NCBI RefSeq assembly: GCF_003449015.1
Contig: NZ_QRGD01000002.1
Coordinates: 248,001 to 312,000, forward strand
Length of the DNA stretch: 64,000 nucleotides
Direction: 5' to 3'
Source of the DNA: Aureibaculum luteum
GTDB taxonomy: Bacteria > Bacteroidota > Bacteroidia > Flavobacteriales > Flavobacteriaceae
This document shows positions 26,846 to 35,043 of the stretch, piece by piece. The number at the start of each line of letters is the position of its first letter. Position 1 is the stretch's first letter. The notes beneath the pieces were generated by a model. It did not search any database and was not told where the DNA came from. It saw only the letters and a list, made by a program, of their open reading frames with translations. Made by a program: the position numbers and the translations under genes.

Positions 26846-27562
26846 CTATTTATCCCCTAAAATAGCTTCACCTTTTACTAACCAAGAAAGTCCGAAACTA
26901 AATACGGCTAGAGTTTCCATCCAAAAGGTAAGACGCAATTTTGTATATACCGTTTCTTCTATTACGCCAGTGAGTCCCAAGACCATTACCAATAACCCAA
27001 TGCACATAAAAGTGCCACAGATTTTGTAAATGGTATTTCTAGTATTTTTTTCAGGGGTTCGCTCATTTTTAGGCACATTAGATTTTGTGAATTGAAAGAA
27101 GCTCATATAGGTTAAACACCCTAAGAAAATAGCCGCACTTATATAATGAAAACCAATCCTTACGGTATGGTCTGCGGGTATGGTAATCATATACGCTTCG
27201 TTTAGCGTAGTATTGGCGGCAACAATATTTGAGGTAGGAAATAATATGACCATTAAGGCAAAAAAACCAGCAATAAAAGAAATGTAGAAGTCCACCGGGT
27301 CTTTACCTTTATAAATCATTAAAAAGATAGCCATTAGGCTGATGATAATGGTAAATATACTCTGAGATTGGGTATAATAGTAATGACTAATAGATTCTAG
27401 GGTGTTGGCATGGCCGGTATACATATATAAAAACAGCGGTAAGAGTAATGGGAGCAAGATGCCTAAGAGTCCAATTAATTTTCGGAGGGTATAGGTATTG
27501 TCTAACCAAGGTGTATTGGTTTTAAAGTCTAAACCCAAAAATTTTTTAACGTCTGCTTGCAT
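26846..27562 (-). CDS. Multi-TM membrane protein, hypothetical
   Basis: 238 residues from the ATG at 27562; the frame extends to a TTG at 27595 but the ATG gives a normal cytoplasmic start (MQADVKKFLGLDF). Six or seven hydrophobic helices, with a conserved-looking SISHYYYTQSQSIF and a C-terminal ETLAVFSFGLSWLVKGE. I do not know the family (DUF998-like layout). Its C-terminal end is duplicated as a broken fragment at 29929-30055. Confidence 0.75.
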   Translation of the reverse strand: MQADVKKFLGLDFKTNTPWLDNTYTLRKLIGLLGILLPLLLPLFLYMYTGHANTLESISHYYYTQSQSIFTIIISLMAIFLMIYKGKDPVDFYISFIAGFFALMVILFPTSNIVAANTTLNEAYMITIPADHTVRIGFHYISAAIFLGCLTYMSFFQFTKSNVPKNERTPEKNTRNTIYKICGTFMCIGLLVMVLGLTGVIEETVYTKLRLTFWMETLAVFSFGLSWLVKGEAILGDK

Positions 27563-27650
27563 CACATAACTTTTAAAAGTGGTTAATCTGACCAAAAGTT
27601 AAGTAAAAATAGTGGTGGTATAAAATGAGAATAGAAAAAAGGGGGAAAAT

Positions 27651-27815
27651 CCCCTGACCCCTCCGTCCGCAGTAGTACGTACAAAATGATAAAATTACGT
27701 TTTAGTTAGATTAGCTAAACCACTATGCATATTTCACGTTGCATCTGGCTCGTAACTTTCGTTACGTCCTCCTTTAAAAAAAAAGGGGAGGAGCTTACTT
27801 ATTACTTGCAATAGG
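27651..27815. repeat. Repeat A, copy 3 (variant with GTAAC hairpin)
   Basis: Shares CCCCTCCGTCCGC and GTACAAAATGATAAAATTACG with copies 1 and 2, then differs: TTTAGTTAGATTAGC, CATATTTCACGTTGCATCTGG, CGTAACTTTCGTTACG and the GGGGAGGAGCTTACTTATT tail. Confidence 0.75.
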
Positions 27816-27869
27816 TTTTATGTTCATAGTCGATAAAGCTCGAAAAAGTGATTTTCTCAAAACGATGCA

Positions 27870-27971
27870 CTTTCGTTTTATTCAGATTAACTAAATCACT
27901 ATGCATATTTCACGTTGCATCTGGCTCGTAACTTTCGTTACGTCCTCCTCAAAAAAGGGGAGGAGCTTTAG
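27870..27971. repeat. Repeat A, partial copy 4
   Basis: Starts at the CGTTTTATTCAGATTAACTAAA part and continues through the GTAAC hairpin to GGGGAGGAGCTT, repeating the second half of copy 3. Confidence 0.75.
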
Positions 27972-28126
27972 GGTTACTTTTATAAAATGCTTCGTTTAAA
28001 AAAAAGGTATGCGTATTGAAAATAAAGACAAGGTAAGATTATTGATTATTTAATTATTTATCTAGATTAAAAAAAAAGTTTTGAGTACTTGGTGTAGAGA
28101 ATCTAAAACAAAGGGATAGTAAACAT

Positions 28127-28159
28127 TTTGATGCTGATTATAGTGTTGGCGTAAATTTG
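28127..28159 (+). promoter_or_regulatory. Candidate promoter of the hipBST-like operon
   Basis: TTTG at 28127-28130, 21-nt spacer, perfect TAAATTTG at 28152-28159. It would start transcription just ahead of operator 1, leaving a 150-nt leader. A second, weaker start nearer the gene (TATATTTA near 28293) is possible. Confidence 0.45.
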
Positions 28160-28184
28160 TCAAATGCAAAAATAGGAATCGTAA

Positions 28185-28204
28185 TAGTGCGTTAAAATGC
28201 ACTA
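28185..28204. promoter_or_regulatory. HipB-type operator O1
   Basis: TAGTGC-N8-GCACTA, a perfect 6+6 dyad. Same half-site spacing (N8) as the E. coli HipB operator TATCC-N8-GGATA. Confidence 0.7.
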
Positions 28205-28245
28205 TTGACAGTTATTATTGTCACTTAATTAAAAAACAACATAAA

Positions 28246-28265
28246 TAGTGCCATAAAAAGCACTT
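28246..28265. promoter_or_regulatory. HipB-type operator O2
   Basis: TAGTGC-N8-GCACTT, one mismatch from O1, with its centre 61 bp from that of O1 (about six helical turns). Lies 54 bp ahead of the first gene. Confidence 0.7.
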
Positions 28266-28318
28266 ATAGTGTGTTTATTTATTAAAAAAGTATATATTTA
28301 CATAAAAAGAGCTATATA

Positions 28319-28534
28319 ATGCACCCACAACAGTTAATAGAAATTATAAAAGCACGTAGAGATATGCTAAATGTAACCCAAGAGATGCTTGCAGATCTTT
28401 CTGGTGTAGGTTTACGTACCCTAAAACAATTTGAAAGCGGTAAAGGCAACCCAACTTTAGAAACCTTACAAAAGCTTGGTAACGCATTGGGTATGGAACT
28501 CACCTTTACAGTTAAAGATGTAACTAAAAAATAA
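28319..28534 (+). CDS. hipB: HipB-like HTH antitoxin/repressor
   Basis: 71 residues, a Cro/C1-type helix-turn-helix of HipB type: NVTQEMLADLSGVGLRTLKQ (about 19-38) forms helices 2-3, followed by FESGKGNPTLETLQKLGNAL. Directly overlaps the next gene (TAATG). Binding to the two upstream TAGTGC-N8-GCACTA sites would give autorepression of the operon; that is inference from position. In HipBST systems HipB also helps neutralise the kinase. Confidence 0.9.
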   Translation: MHPQQLIEIIKARRDMLNVTQEMLADLSGVGLRTLKQFESGKGNPTLETLQKLGNALGMELTFTVKDVTKK

Positions 28535-28860
28535 TGAGACAAGCAGAGGTATTATACAAAAAAGAAGCTGCAGGGTTGTTAATGCAGTTAGATGATGGTA
28601 GTTTTGTGTTTACTTATTACGACTATTGGTTTAATAATCCAGATAAACCCGCTATTAGTTTGACCTTACCCAAAACGCAACAAGAATTTACCTCAAAATA
28701 TCTGTTTTCCACTTTTTATAATATGTTGCCAGAAGGGTCTAACAAACAAACGGTTTGTTTTGAGAATCGAATAGATAAAAAAGACCATTTTGGCATCTTA
28801 CTTACCACTGCAAAATACGATACTATTGGAGCAATAACCATTAAAAAAATAACGAACTAA
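28534..28860 (+). CDS. hipS: HipS-like protein (HipA N-subdomain 1)
   Basis: 108 residues matching the N-terminal subdomain that is part of HipA in E. coli but is a separate gene in HipBST systems. Motifs: AGLLMQLDDGSFVFTYYDYW, PAISLTLP and FFSTFYNMLPEGSNKQ-like FSTFYNMLPEGSNKQ (about 66-80). In the known HipBST system HipS, not HipB, is the main antitoxin. Coupled to both neighbours through TAATG overlaps. Confidence 0.88.
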   Translation: MRQAEVLYKKEAAGLLMQLDDGSFVFTYYDYWFNNPDKPAISLTLPKTQQEFTSKYLFSTFYNMLPEGSNKQTVCFENRIDKKDHFGILLTTAKYDTIGAITIKKITN

Positions 28861-29843
28861 TGGCTTTACCAAAAATAACATATTGTCCAGGTACACTAGC
28901 AGCAAATTATACTAGCTACAGTAACACTGCATTAAAACGTTTGTTTCAAGGAAGAAAAGTAAGTCCAATATTGCCTTACGATTCGCCAACAAACAATGAA
29001 CAAACAGATATGTTGTTTACTGCAAACAGAAAACGCATGTCTATTTCTGGTGTTCAAGAAAAATTCTCGGTCTTACTAGAAAAAAATAAATTGCGTTTAA
29101 TAGATGAAGGAGAACAAGGACAATACATTTTAAAACCAATTCCTAACGTTGGTAAAAACGCCAGCCAAATGCCAGCAAACGAGCATGTAACCATGCAAAT
29201 TGCACGTCAGGTATTTCATATGGAAACCGCAGAAAATGCACTCATTTTTTTTAAAAATGGTGCTGCTGCATATATTACAAAACGTTTTGATGTTAAAGAT
29301 GATGGCAATAAATGGGCTCAAGAAGATTTTGCTTCTTTAGCTGGCAGAACACCACAAACACATGGCGAAGATTTTAAATATTCTGGTAACTACGTTGAAC
29401 TTTTTCAAATATTAAAAAAGTATACACCTGCTTATACTATAGAATCTATCAAATTATTTAAGCTGATACTCTTTAACTATTTATTCTCGAATGGAGATGC
29501 ACATTTTAAAAACTTTTCATTAATTGAAACACCTATGGGTGATTTCAGATTAAGTCCTGCTTATGATTTGTTAAATAGTAGATTACACATAGAAGATAAA
29601 GAATTTGCGTTAGATGATGGCTTATTGCCGCCTAATTTAGCACAGGGAAAAATTACAGAGCAGTTTTTTATCTTAGGAGAAAAAGCTGGTATTTTAAAAC
29701 AACAAGTAAACAAAGTGTTTTCCGATGTATTGTCTAAACAAAATGAAGTGCATACATTAATTGAAGCCTCTTTTTTAAATGAAAAAGCAAAACGAAATTA
29801 CACACAAGCCTATCAGACAAGATTAAAAAAACTAACCCGTTAA
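28860..29843 (+). CDS. hipT: HipT-like Ser/Thr kinase toxin
   Basis: 327 residues, the HipA-fold kinase without its N-terminal subdomain. Gly-rich loop MSISGVQEKFS with Ser61-Ile-Ser63 (the SIS double-serine autophosphorylation motif described for HipT), catalytic NGDAHFKNFSL (Asp213, Asn218) and the metal-binding LSPAYDLLNS aspartate. Known HipA-type kinases phosphorylate aminoacyl-tRNA synthetases (HipA GltX, HipT TrpS), giving growth arrest. Target here unknown. All catalytic residues appear intact. Confidence 0.9.
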   Translation: MALPKITYCPGTLAANYTSYSNTALKRLFQGRKVSPILPYDSPTNNEQTDMLFTANRKRMSISGVQEKFSVLLEKNKLRLIDEGEQGQYILKPIPNVGKNASQMPANEHVTMQIARQVFHMETAENALIFFKNGAAAYITKRFDVKDDGNKWAQEDFASLAGRTPQTHGEDFKYSGNYVELFQILKKYTPAYTIESIKLFKLILFNYLFSNGDAHFKNFSLIETPMGDFRLSPAYDLLNSRLHIEDKEFALDDGLLPPNLAQGKITEQFFILGEKAGILKQQVNKVFSDVLSKQNEVHTLIEASFLNEKAKRNYTQAYQTRLKKLTR

Positions 29844-29928
29844 TAAACTACAATTAGTAAGAATATAGTTTAATGCCAAATAGAAAATGCTACTCAAAAA
29901 ACATACTATTTGATACCATTTGTGTTAC

Positions 29929-30055
29929 TCATTTTTTATCCCCCAAAATAGCTTCGCCTTTTATCAACCACGAGAGTCCAACACTAAAAACAACTAGGGT
30001 TTTTTTTCAAAGTATAAGACGAAGTTTAGTATAAACGGTTTCGTCTAGTGCACTT
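29929..30055 (-). pseudogene. Broken C-terminal copy of the 26846 membrane gene
   Basis: Minus strand reads DETVYTKLRLIL, stop (TGA where the intact gene has Trp), then KKTLVVFSVGLSWLIKGE and AILGDK. The intact gene has EETVYTKLRLTFWMETLAVF / SFGLSWLVKGE / AILGDK. Only about 40 codons remain. A repeat A copy follows on the same side as for the intact gene, so gene plus flank were duplicated together. Confidence 0.88.
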
Positions 30056-30145
30056 TCGGTTTTCATGCAAATGCCATTAAAAGTTGGTTAATGGAATTAA
30101 CAATTAAGTCAACATAGGGAAGGCAAAAAATGAACTTCAATAGAA

Positions 30146-30157
30146 GGGGGGGGGGGG
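30146..30157. repeat. Homopolymer run of 12 G
   Basis: An uninterrupted G12 in an AT-rich genome just ahead of repeat A copy 5. Slippage-prone. Confidence 0.9.
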
Positions 30158-30160
30158 AAT

Positions 30161-30295
30161 CCCCTGACCCCTCCGTCCGCAGTAGAAAGTACAAAATGAT
30201 AAAATTACGTTTTAGTTAGATTAGCGAAATTACTATGCGTATCCCACACTGCATCTGGCCCGTAACTTTCGTTACGTCCTCCTTAATAATGGTAG
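30161..30295. repeat. Repeat A, copy 5
   Basis: CCCCTGACCCCTCCGTCCGC through CGTAACTTTCGTTACG to CCTCC, like copy 3 but losing the GGGGAGGAG tail. Confidence 0.75.
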
Positions 30296-30300
30296 GAATT

Positions 30301-30560
30301 TGCATGTCACGTCACTTCGAGTGATTTAGGAGTCCCTCCCGAAGTCTCGGGATTCGGGAGAGTGAATTGTATCGAGTCCCGACAATTCGGGAGAGTGAGT
30401 AATGGTACTTGGTTTGCATTCTCCCGAGGATTCGGGACTCGATACTTCGGCTGACGCCTCAACTCGAACTGACGCATGCCACGTCTCTTCTAGTGATTTA
30501 GGAGGTACGAGTCCCTCCCGAATCCCGAGACTTCGGGAGGGATTCGGGAGAGTGAGAAAA
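30301..30560. repeat. Dispersed repeat D, double copy
   Basis: Two adjoining units with CTCCCGAAG...CGGGAG hairpins, ACTCGATACTTCGGCTGACG and TAGTGATTTAGGAGG, closely like 25518-25640. Confidence 0.75.
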
Positions 30561-30727
30561 GAGGTTGACCCCTCCCCTTTTTTAAGGGGAGGAGCTTAGG
30601 TTCTGCATTTATTTAACATTCTGTTTAAGGTCTTCAAGTAGTAAGTTATAGTTTGTCCACAGCTATCGCTACATCTATCTTGAAACAAGGGAAGGAGTTT
30701 TAGTTTTGTTTTTAAAAGCAATAGGTT

Positions 30728-31000
30728 TTAATAATTGGCAGATTTCTTCAACAATTCTAGTAAAAAGAATTCAGGTTTATCATCGGTGGTAATCTGGAAA
30801 ATTTGCTTTTGGAGGCTGTCAATTTCCATGTCGTATTTATAGTATTCAGGAGTGCCTTTATACTTCTTTTTGAGGAGTTCCATACCGTGAATTTTGTTTT
30901 CTATACACACCAAATTAAAATATTGCTTATAGCAATCATTGTTTAAATGTGGCTGTCCGTGTTCTTTAAAATGTTGTCCGAAGTAATTGGTATATCTCAT
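30728..31000 (-). CDS. Small hypothetical protein
   Basis: 90 residues from the ATG at 31000 (MRYTNYFGQHFKEHGQPHLN); the frame has a TTG two codons earlier. Helical, charged, with no motif I know. Codon use looks like that of neighbouring genes, but support is limited because it lies between repeat blocks. Confidence 0.5.
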   Translation of the reverse strand: MRYTNYFGQHFKEHGQPHLNNDCYKQYFNLVCIENKIHGMELLKKKYKGTPEYYKYDMEIDSLQKQIFQITTDDKPEFFLLELLKKSANY

Positions 31001-31530
31001 GCTCAAATTTAGGCAATAGAGCCGTAGGGTATTGTTTCATTTTGTAACAAAAAGAGAAATAAATAATAGTTTAGGTAAGTGAGCTAGAGTGAGATTTTGA
31101 TACCGTCGCTTCAGAATCTATAATGTGATTTTTTAGCTGATTTGCACAGCTGGATTAAGTAACTAAAAACAAATCCCCCTTCCTTCGGAGGGGGTTAGGG
31201 GGAGGTCTTTTATGCCGTTCTTTCAGAATCTATAATATGATTTTTTAGCTGGTTTACACAGCTGGTTTAAGTAACTAAAACAAATCCCCTTCCTTCGGAG
31301 GGGGCTAGGGGGAGGTCTTTGTACACCCGCCCTTCAGGCCTTACTGAAATATTGATTGAAGTACTCCATACACTATACACTAAAAACAAATCCCCCTTCC
31401 TTCGGAGGGTGCTAGGGGGAGGTCTTTTTATACAGTCCCTACAAAACATACTGAAATATTGATAGAAGTACTTCATATACTATACACTAAAAACAATCTC
31501 CCTTTCCTTAGGAAAGGGCTGGGGATAGGA
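31001..31530. repeat. Tandem 106-bp repeat B, block 1
   Basis: Units start with CTAAAAACAA at 31163, 31275, 31380 and 31487 (periods 112, 105, 107). Each carries a TTCCTTCGGAGG-type hairpin, and the unit ends in GGAAGTACTCCATAC-like sequence. The last partial unit, CTCCCTTTCCTTAGGAAAGG, touches the stop codon of the receptor gene. The 31001-31160 part has no gene. Confidence 0.8.
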
Positions 31531-33921
31531 CTACCGCCTTCTACCACCAGAATAAGTCATGGCTTCTCCTTTTCCGAATCCGTAACTAACCCCTAGGGTA
31601 AAAAAGCGACCACGTTTGCCATAATTATAAGCTTCAAAAGTATCTTGATACACATAGCTTTCTTGAATTCGCGATTCAAACAGGTCTCTAACGCCTAAAT
31701 TCACCATTACTTTTCCTTTGATAATCTTCTTTCTAATTCCCAAATCTAAAAAGGCAAATCCCGTAACGTCACCTTGAACGGTTTCATAACCCGATTGGTA
31801 AGAACCTGTTAATTCCAAATCAATATCGGCAGGTAGACCAATTTTAGAACCTAATTTTGATGACCATTGACTTCCTGAAAAATCAAAAGACTTGGTTTCG
31901 AAAGTCCCGACACGGTTAAAGTAATTGAAATTAAAATCTCCCGTAAGGGTAAGCCATTTTGTAGGATTGTATTTTCCGTTGGTTTCAAATCCGACGGTGC
32001 CATTGGTACCAATATTTTCTGGTGTTGTGGTGGTCACATTGTCTAAAGAGGTAGAAACACGTTCTATAACTTCTGTGGTATATTTATAGTACAGACTAGA
32101 GCTTAATGCCGCTTTACCAATTTTATAAATACTCGTTAACTCATAAGAGTCTGTAAATTCTGGCTGTAAATTAGGATTCCCTGCACGGACATTAAAATTA
32201 TTTCTAACATTAAAGAAAGGGTTTAAATCCCATAACCTCGGTCTAAAAATTCGTTTAGAATATCCCGCCTGCAATGAAAAGTTTTCACCCACTTTATAAG
32301 AAGTATGTACCGAAGGAAAGAAATTGGTATAGTCTTGCGTATTGTTTACATTCGTAGTGGTCAGCAAAGTGACTAAATTGGTATTCTCTACTCGTAATCC
32401 TGCTTTTAATCCCCATTTTTTGCGTTCATAAGCTCCTGTCGCATAAACACCTAATACCTTTTGGTCGTACTCAAAATTATTGGTTAACGCATCATTTACG
32501 GTATATACATTACTATTATCATCTTTGTCTCTCACTTCATAATCATTACCCACATCATTAATAAGATATTGAGCTCCCGCTTCTATGCTATATTCTTCAG
32601 TAATCGGATTGGTATAATCTAACTTAAACGTATAATCGGCCTGCTGAAAATTGGTATCCGTTTGCTGATCGTCATTCACTTCAGTTCCAGAGAGCGTAGT
32701 GCTATTAAATTGTGACGATTGGTCTTTACCGAAGAAACTACCTAAGGCACTAAAGAGTAAGGTATGATCCTCATTATTTTCAAATTGTTTTTTATAATTC
32801 AGTTCATATTGCCATTTCGGATTTGTAGCGTCTGTGACTTCATCTCTAATCCATTTAGAAATAAGGTTATCGCTGGCATCAAAATAGCTAAACGTAGTTG
32901 CTGACGGTTGATCTTCAATTTCATAGGCAAAATTCCCCGATAAGGTAAGTACATTTAATTCGTTAATATGGTAATCGGCTCCTAAGGTGAGATTGAAAAA
33001 GGTCTCATCGCGATAGTCCGTCCCTTTGCTATAAATAACTTCGTTATTGGTCAAGTCGGTGTTCTTAGATTCACTATCTCGTGGTAATGAACGATAACCA
33101 GCACCCAACTGAGCAAACAAATTAAATTTTTCTGTCCGCCGGTTTAGGCTCAATCCAATACTATGATTATCAGGAATACCGGTATTTGCAGAAATGGAAC
33201 CATTCCACCCTTTTTTATCCTCTTTTTTTAAGATGATATTTAAAATTCCCGCCGTACCCGAGGCTTCATATTTTGCAGAAGGATTGGTAATTACCTCAAT
33301 ACTTTCAATCATATCTGCGGTAATGGTTCCTAAGGCATTGCTAGAGGCATCTGCCAACACAGAAGGTTTTCCATTAATTAGTATTTGCACACCAGAACTA
33401 CCACGTAAGCTGATTTCTCCTTCAATATTTACATTTACAGACGGTACATTATTCAACACTTCTAAGGCACTAACACCAGTGCTGCTGATATCTTTACCTA
33501 CATTAAATACCCGTTTGTCCAATTTAAAAACTGTTTTTGAAACTTCTGCTCGTACGGTAACTTCATCAAGAGCTTGATTGTCTGGGGCAAGGGTAATGGT
33601 ACCTAAATTTACTTTTTTATTGGTAACAGAATAGGTCGTTATGGATTTTGTAGCAAAGCCCATAAAACTGATTTCTATATAAAAGTTGGGATTGTTTATC
33701 GTAGTTCTAAAGCTACCATCATCATCTGAAGTAATACCTTTAATAATTTCCTTGCTAGTTTTATCAAAGAAAACTACCGTAGCATAAGGAACAGCTTGTT
33801 TCGTTTCGGCTTCTATTAAAGTACCCGATACTTCTATAGTGTTTTGTGAGAAACTAAAATTACAGGCAAAACTAAAAAGTAGAAAAGTAAAAGTAAAAGT
33901 ATATTTTGAGAATAATGGCAT
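31531..33921 (-). CDS. TonB-dependent receptor-like outer membrane beta-barrel
   Basis: 796 residues. Signal peptide ending near NFSFSQ; residues 27-115 are a CarboxypepD_reg-like beta-sandwich (SGTLIEAETKQAVPYATVV); residues 125-230 are a plug-like domain (LDEVTVRAEVSKTVFKLDKR ... SGVQILINGKPSVL); the remaining ~560 residues are an OMP_b-brl_3 beta-barrel ending in VSYGFGKGEAMTYSGGRRR. The aromatic C-terminal strand is followed by a basic tail. Such receptors import siderophores, peptides or glycans, or act as barrels without uptake; the substrate is not predictable because no SusD partner is nearby. The stop codon lies within the edge of a repeat B unit. Confidence 0.9.
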   Translation of the reverse strand: MPLFSKYTFTFTFLLFSFACNFSFSQNTIEVSGTLIEAETKQAVPYATVVFFDKTSKEIIKGITSDDDGSFRTTINNPNFYIEISFMGFATKSITTYSVTNKKVNLGTITLAPDNQALDEVTVRAEVSKTVFKLDKRVFNVGKDISSTGVSALEVLNNVPSVNVNIEGEISLRGSSGVQILINGKPSVLADASSNALGTITADMIESIEVITNPSAKYEASGTAGILNIILKKEDKKGWNGSISANTGIPDNHSIGLSLNRRTEKFNLFAQLGAGYRSLPRDSESKNTDLTNNEVIYSKGTDYRDETFFNLTLGADYHINELNVLTLSGNFAYEIEDQPSATTFSYFDASDNLISKWIRDEVTDATNPKWQYELNYKKQFENNEDHTLLFSALGSFFGKDQSSQFNSTTLSGTEVNDDQQTDTNFQQADYTFKLDYTNPITEEYSIEAGAQYLINDVGNDYEVRDKDDNSNVYTVNDALTNNFEYDQKVLGVYATGAYERKKWGLKAGLRVENTNLVTLLTTTNVNNTQDYTNFFPSVHTSYKVGENFSLQAGYSKRIFRPRLWDLNPFFNVRNNFNVRAGNPNLQPEFTDSYELTSIYKIGKAALSSSLYYKYTTEVIERVSTSLDNVTTTTPENIGTNGTVGFETNGKYNPTKWLTLTGDFNFNYFNRVGTFETKSFDFSGSQWSSKLGSKIGLPADIDLELTGSYQSGYETVQGDVTGFAFLDLGIRKKIIKGKVMVNLGVRDLFESRIQESYVYQDTFEAYNYGKRGRFFTLGVSYGFGKGEAMTYSGGRRR

Positions 33922-34590
33922 TCGCTTTTTTATTTGGGTTGTTGGTTGATTTTAGCAACGTAAAATTAACTTATAAGTTGGATAAAAATAGCATCAAAAA
34001 TAAGATTATATTTTAAGGTATTCTGTTGTTGTTTTGTTAAAGTGAACTTTCTTTGAACGTAGGGCTGTGACTCTGGTTCATATGGAGTAACGAAGGATAG
34101 CATCTTCGGTGCACATGCAGTAACGAAGGACTGTATTTCTGATTCATGTATAGTAACGAAGGACTTCGTCCCTCGTTAAAGATATATCATCCCTTCGGGA
34201 TTCTGATAAAAGAGAACCCTGAAGGGGTGATTTAATTCTGTAGTAGATAATGGCAGCTCATTATATGCTAAAAATAATCCCCCTTCCTTCGGAGGGGGCT
34301 AGGGGGAGGTCTTTGTATAGCGTCCCTTCAGGCATTACTGAAATATTGATGGAAGTACTCCGTCCGCTATACACTAAAAACAAGCTCCCTTTCCTTAGGA
34401 AAGGGCTGGGGATAGGATAATCACATGCAGTAACGAAGGAGTGTGTCTTTGTAACGAAGCACTGCGTCCCTCGTTAAGGGTATATCATCCCTTCGGGATT
34501 CTTATGGTGACACTACTAGAGGAGTTGATTAATACAAAAGGAATAAGTATATTGATTAGCAAAGTATTATAAACTAAACACACGATAACT
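33922..34590. other. Repeat region upstream of the REP-type transposase
   Basis: No gene. It holds GTAACGAAGGACT... units, ATCATCCCTTCGGGATTCTGAT hairpins and two repeat B units (34268, 34374; period 106), all reappearing at 35060-36030. Confidence 0.7.
34268..34412. repeat. Tandem repeat B, block 2
   Basis: Units at 34268 and 34374 with the TTCCTTCGGAGG and CCTTTCCTTAGGAAAGG hairpins and 106-bp period, as at 35774-36030. Confidence 0.8.
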
Positions 34591-35043
34591 ATGGGGCAAT
34601 CACTAGTAAAAAACTACGTACATATCGTTTTTAGTACTAAATATAGGGCTGCATTAATACATCCTCCTTATGAACAAGAATTACATAAATACCTAGGTGG
34701 AGTTTGTAATGACCTAGAATGTCCCGTATTAATTGTAGGTGGTTATACAGATCATATTCATATCTTATGTATGCTTTCTAAAAAAATAGCATTAATGACC
34801 TTGGTTCAAAAGCTAAAAGCAAATTCATCTAAATGGATGAAGACAAAGGATAAAAGTTTAGAAAATTTCTTTTGGCAAGATGGTTATGGTGCATTTTCGG
34901 TAAATCCTTATAAAGTAGACGCAATTGTCAACTATATAAAAAATCAACATGCTCATCATAATAAAAACTCATTTCAAGATGAGTACAAATACTTTTTAGA
35001 AAAAAATGAGGTGGAATATGATGATCGATTTGTATGGGATTAA
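34591..35043 (+). CDS. REP-associated tyrosine (IS200-like) transposase
   Basis: 150 residues of the Y1 HUH family. The HUH motif is DHIHIL (about residues 54-59) and the catalytic Tyr is likely in VNYIKNQHAHH (about 112-122), preceded by WQDGYGAFSV. These enzymes nick and join single-stranded DNA at hairpins. There is no TnpB. Dense palindromic repeats on both sides make it a RAYT-like gene of the type that spreads REP elements in other bacteria. It appears full length. ATG at 34591. Confidence 0.88.
   Translation: MGQSLVKNYVHIVFSTKYRAALIHPPYEQELHKYLGGVCNDLECPVLIVGGYTDHIHILCMLSKKIALMTLVQKLKANSSKWMKTKDKSLENFFWQDGYGAFSVNPYKVDAIVNYIKNQHAHHNKNSFQDEYKYFLEKNEVEYDDRFVWD

Larger units (their letters stand above)
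27563..28126. other. Repeat A copies upstream of the hip operon
   Basis: No gene. It holds repeat A copy 3 (27651-27815) and partial copy 4 (27870-27971), both with CGTAACTTTCGTTACG hairpins, then plain AT-rich DNA. Confidence 0.65.
29844..30727. other. Repeat-rich gene-poor region after hip operon
   Basis: Contains the broken copy of the membrane gene (29929-30055), a run of 12 G (30146-30157), repeat A copy 5 (30161-30295) and repeat D (30301-30560). The open frame 30402-30599 runs through repeat D and is not a gene. Confidence 0.7.

Noticed and set aside
30402-30599. Open frame of 65 codons
   Set aside because: It lies entirely in repeat D and its protein is a translation of the palindromes.
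33194-33577. 127-codon frame antisense to the receptor gene
   Set aside because: The opposite strand encodes a clear plug domain.
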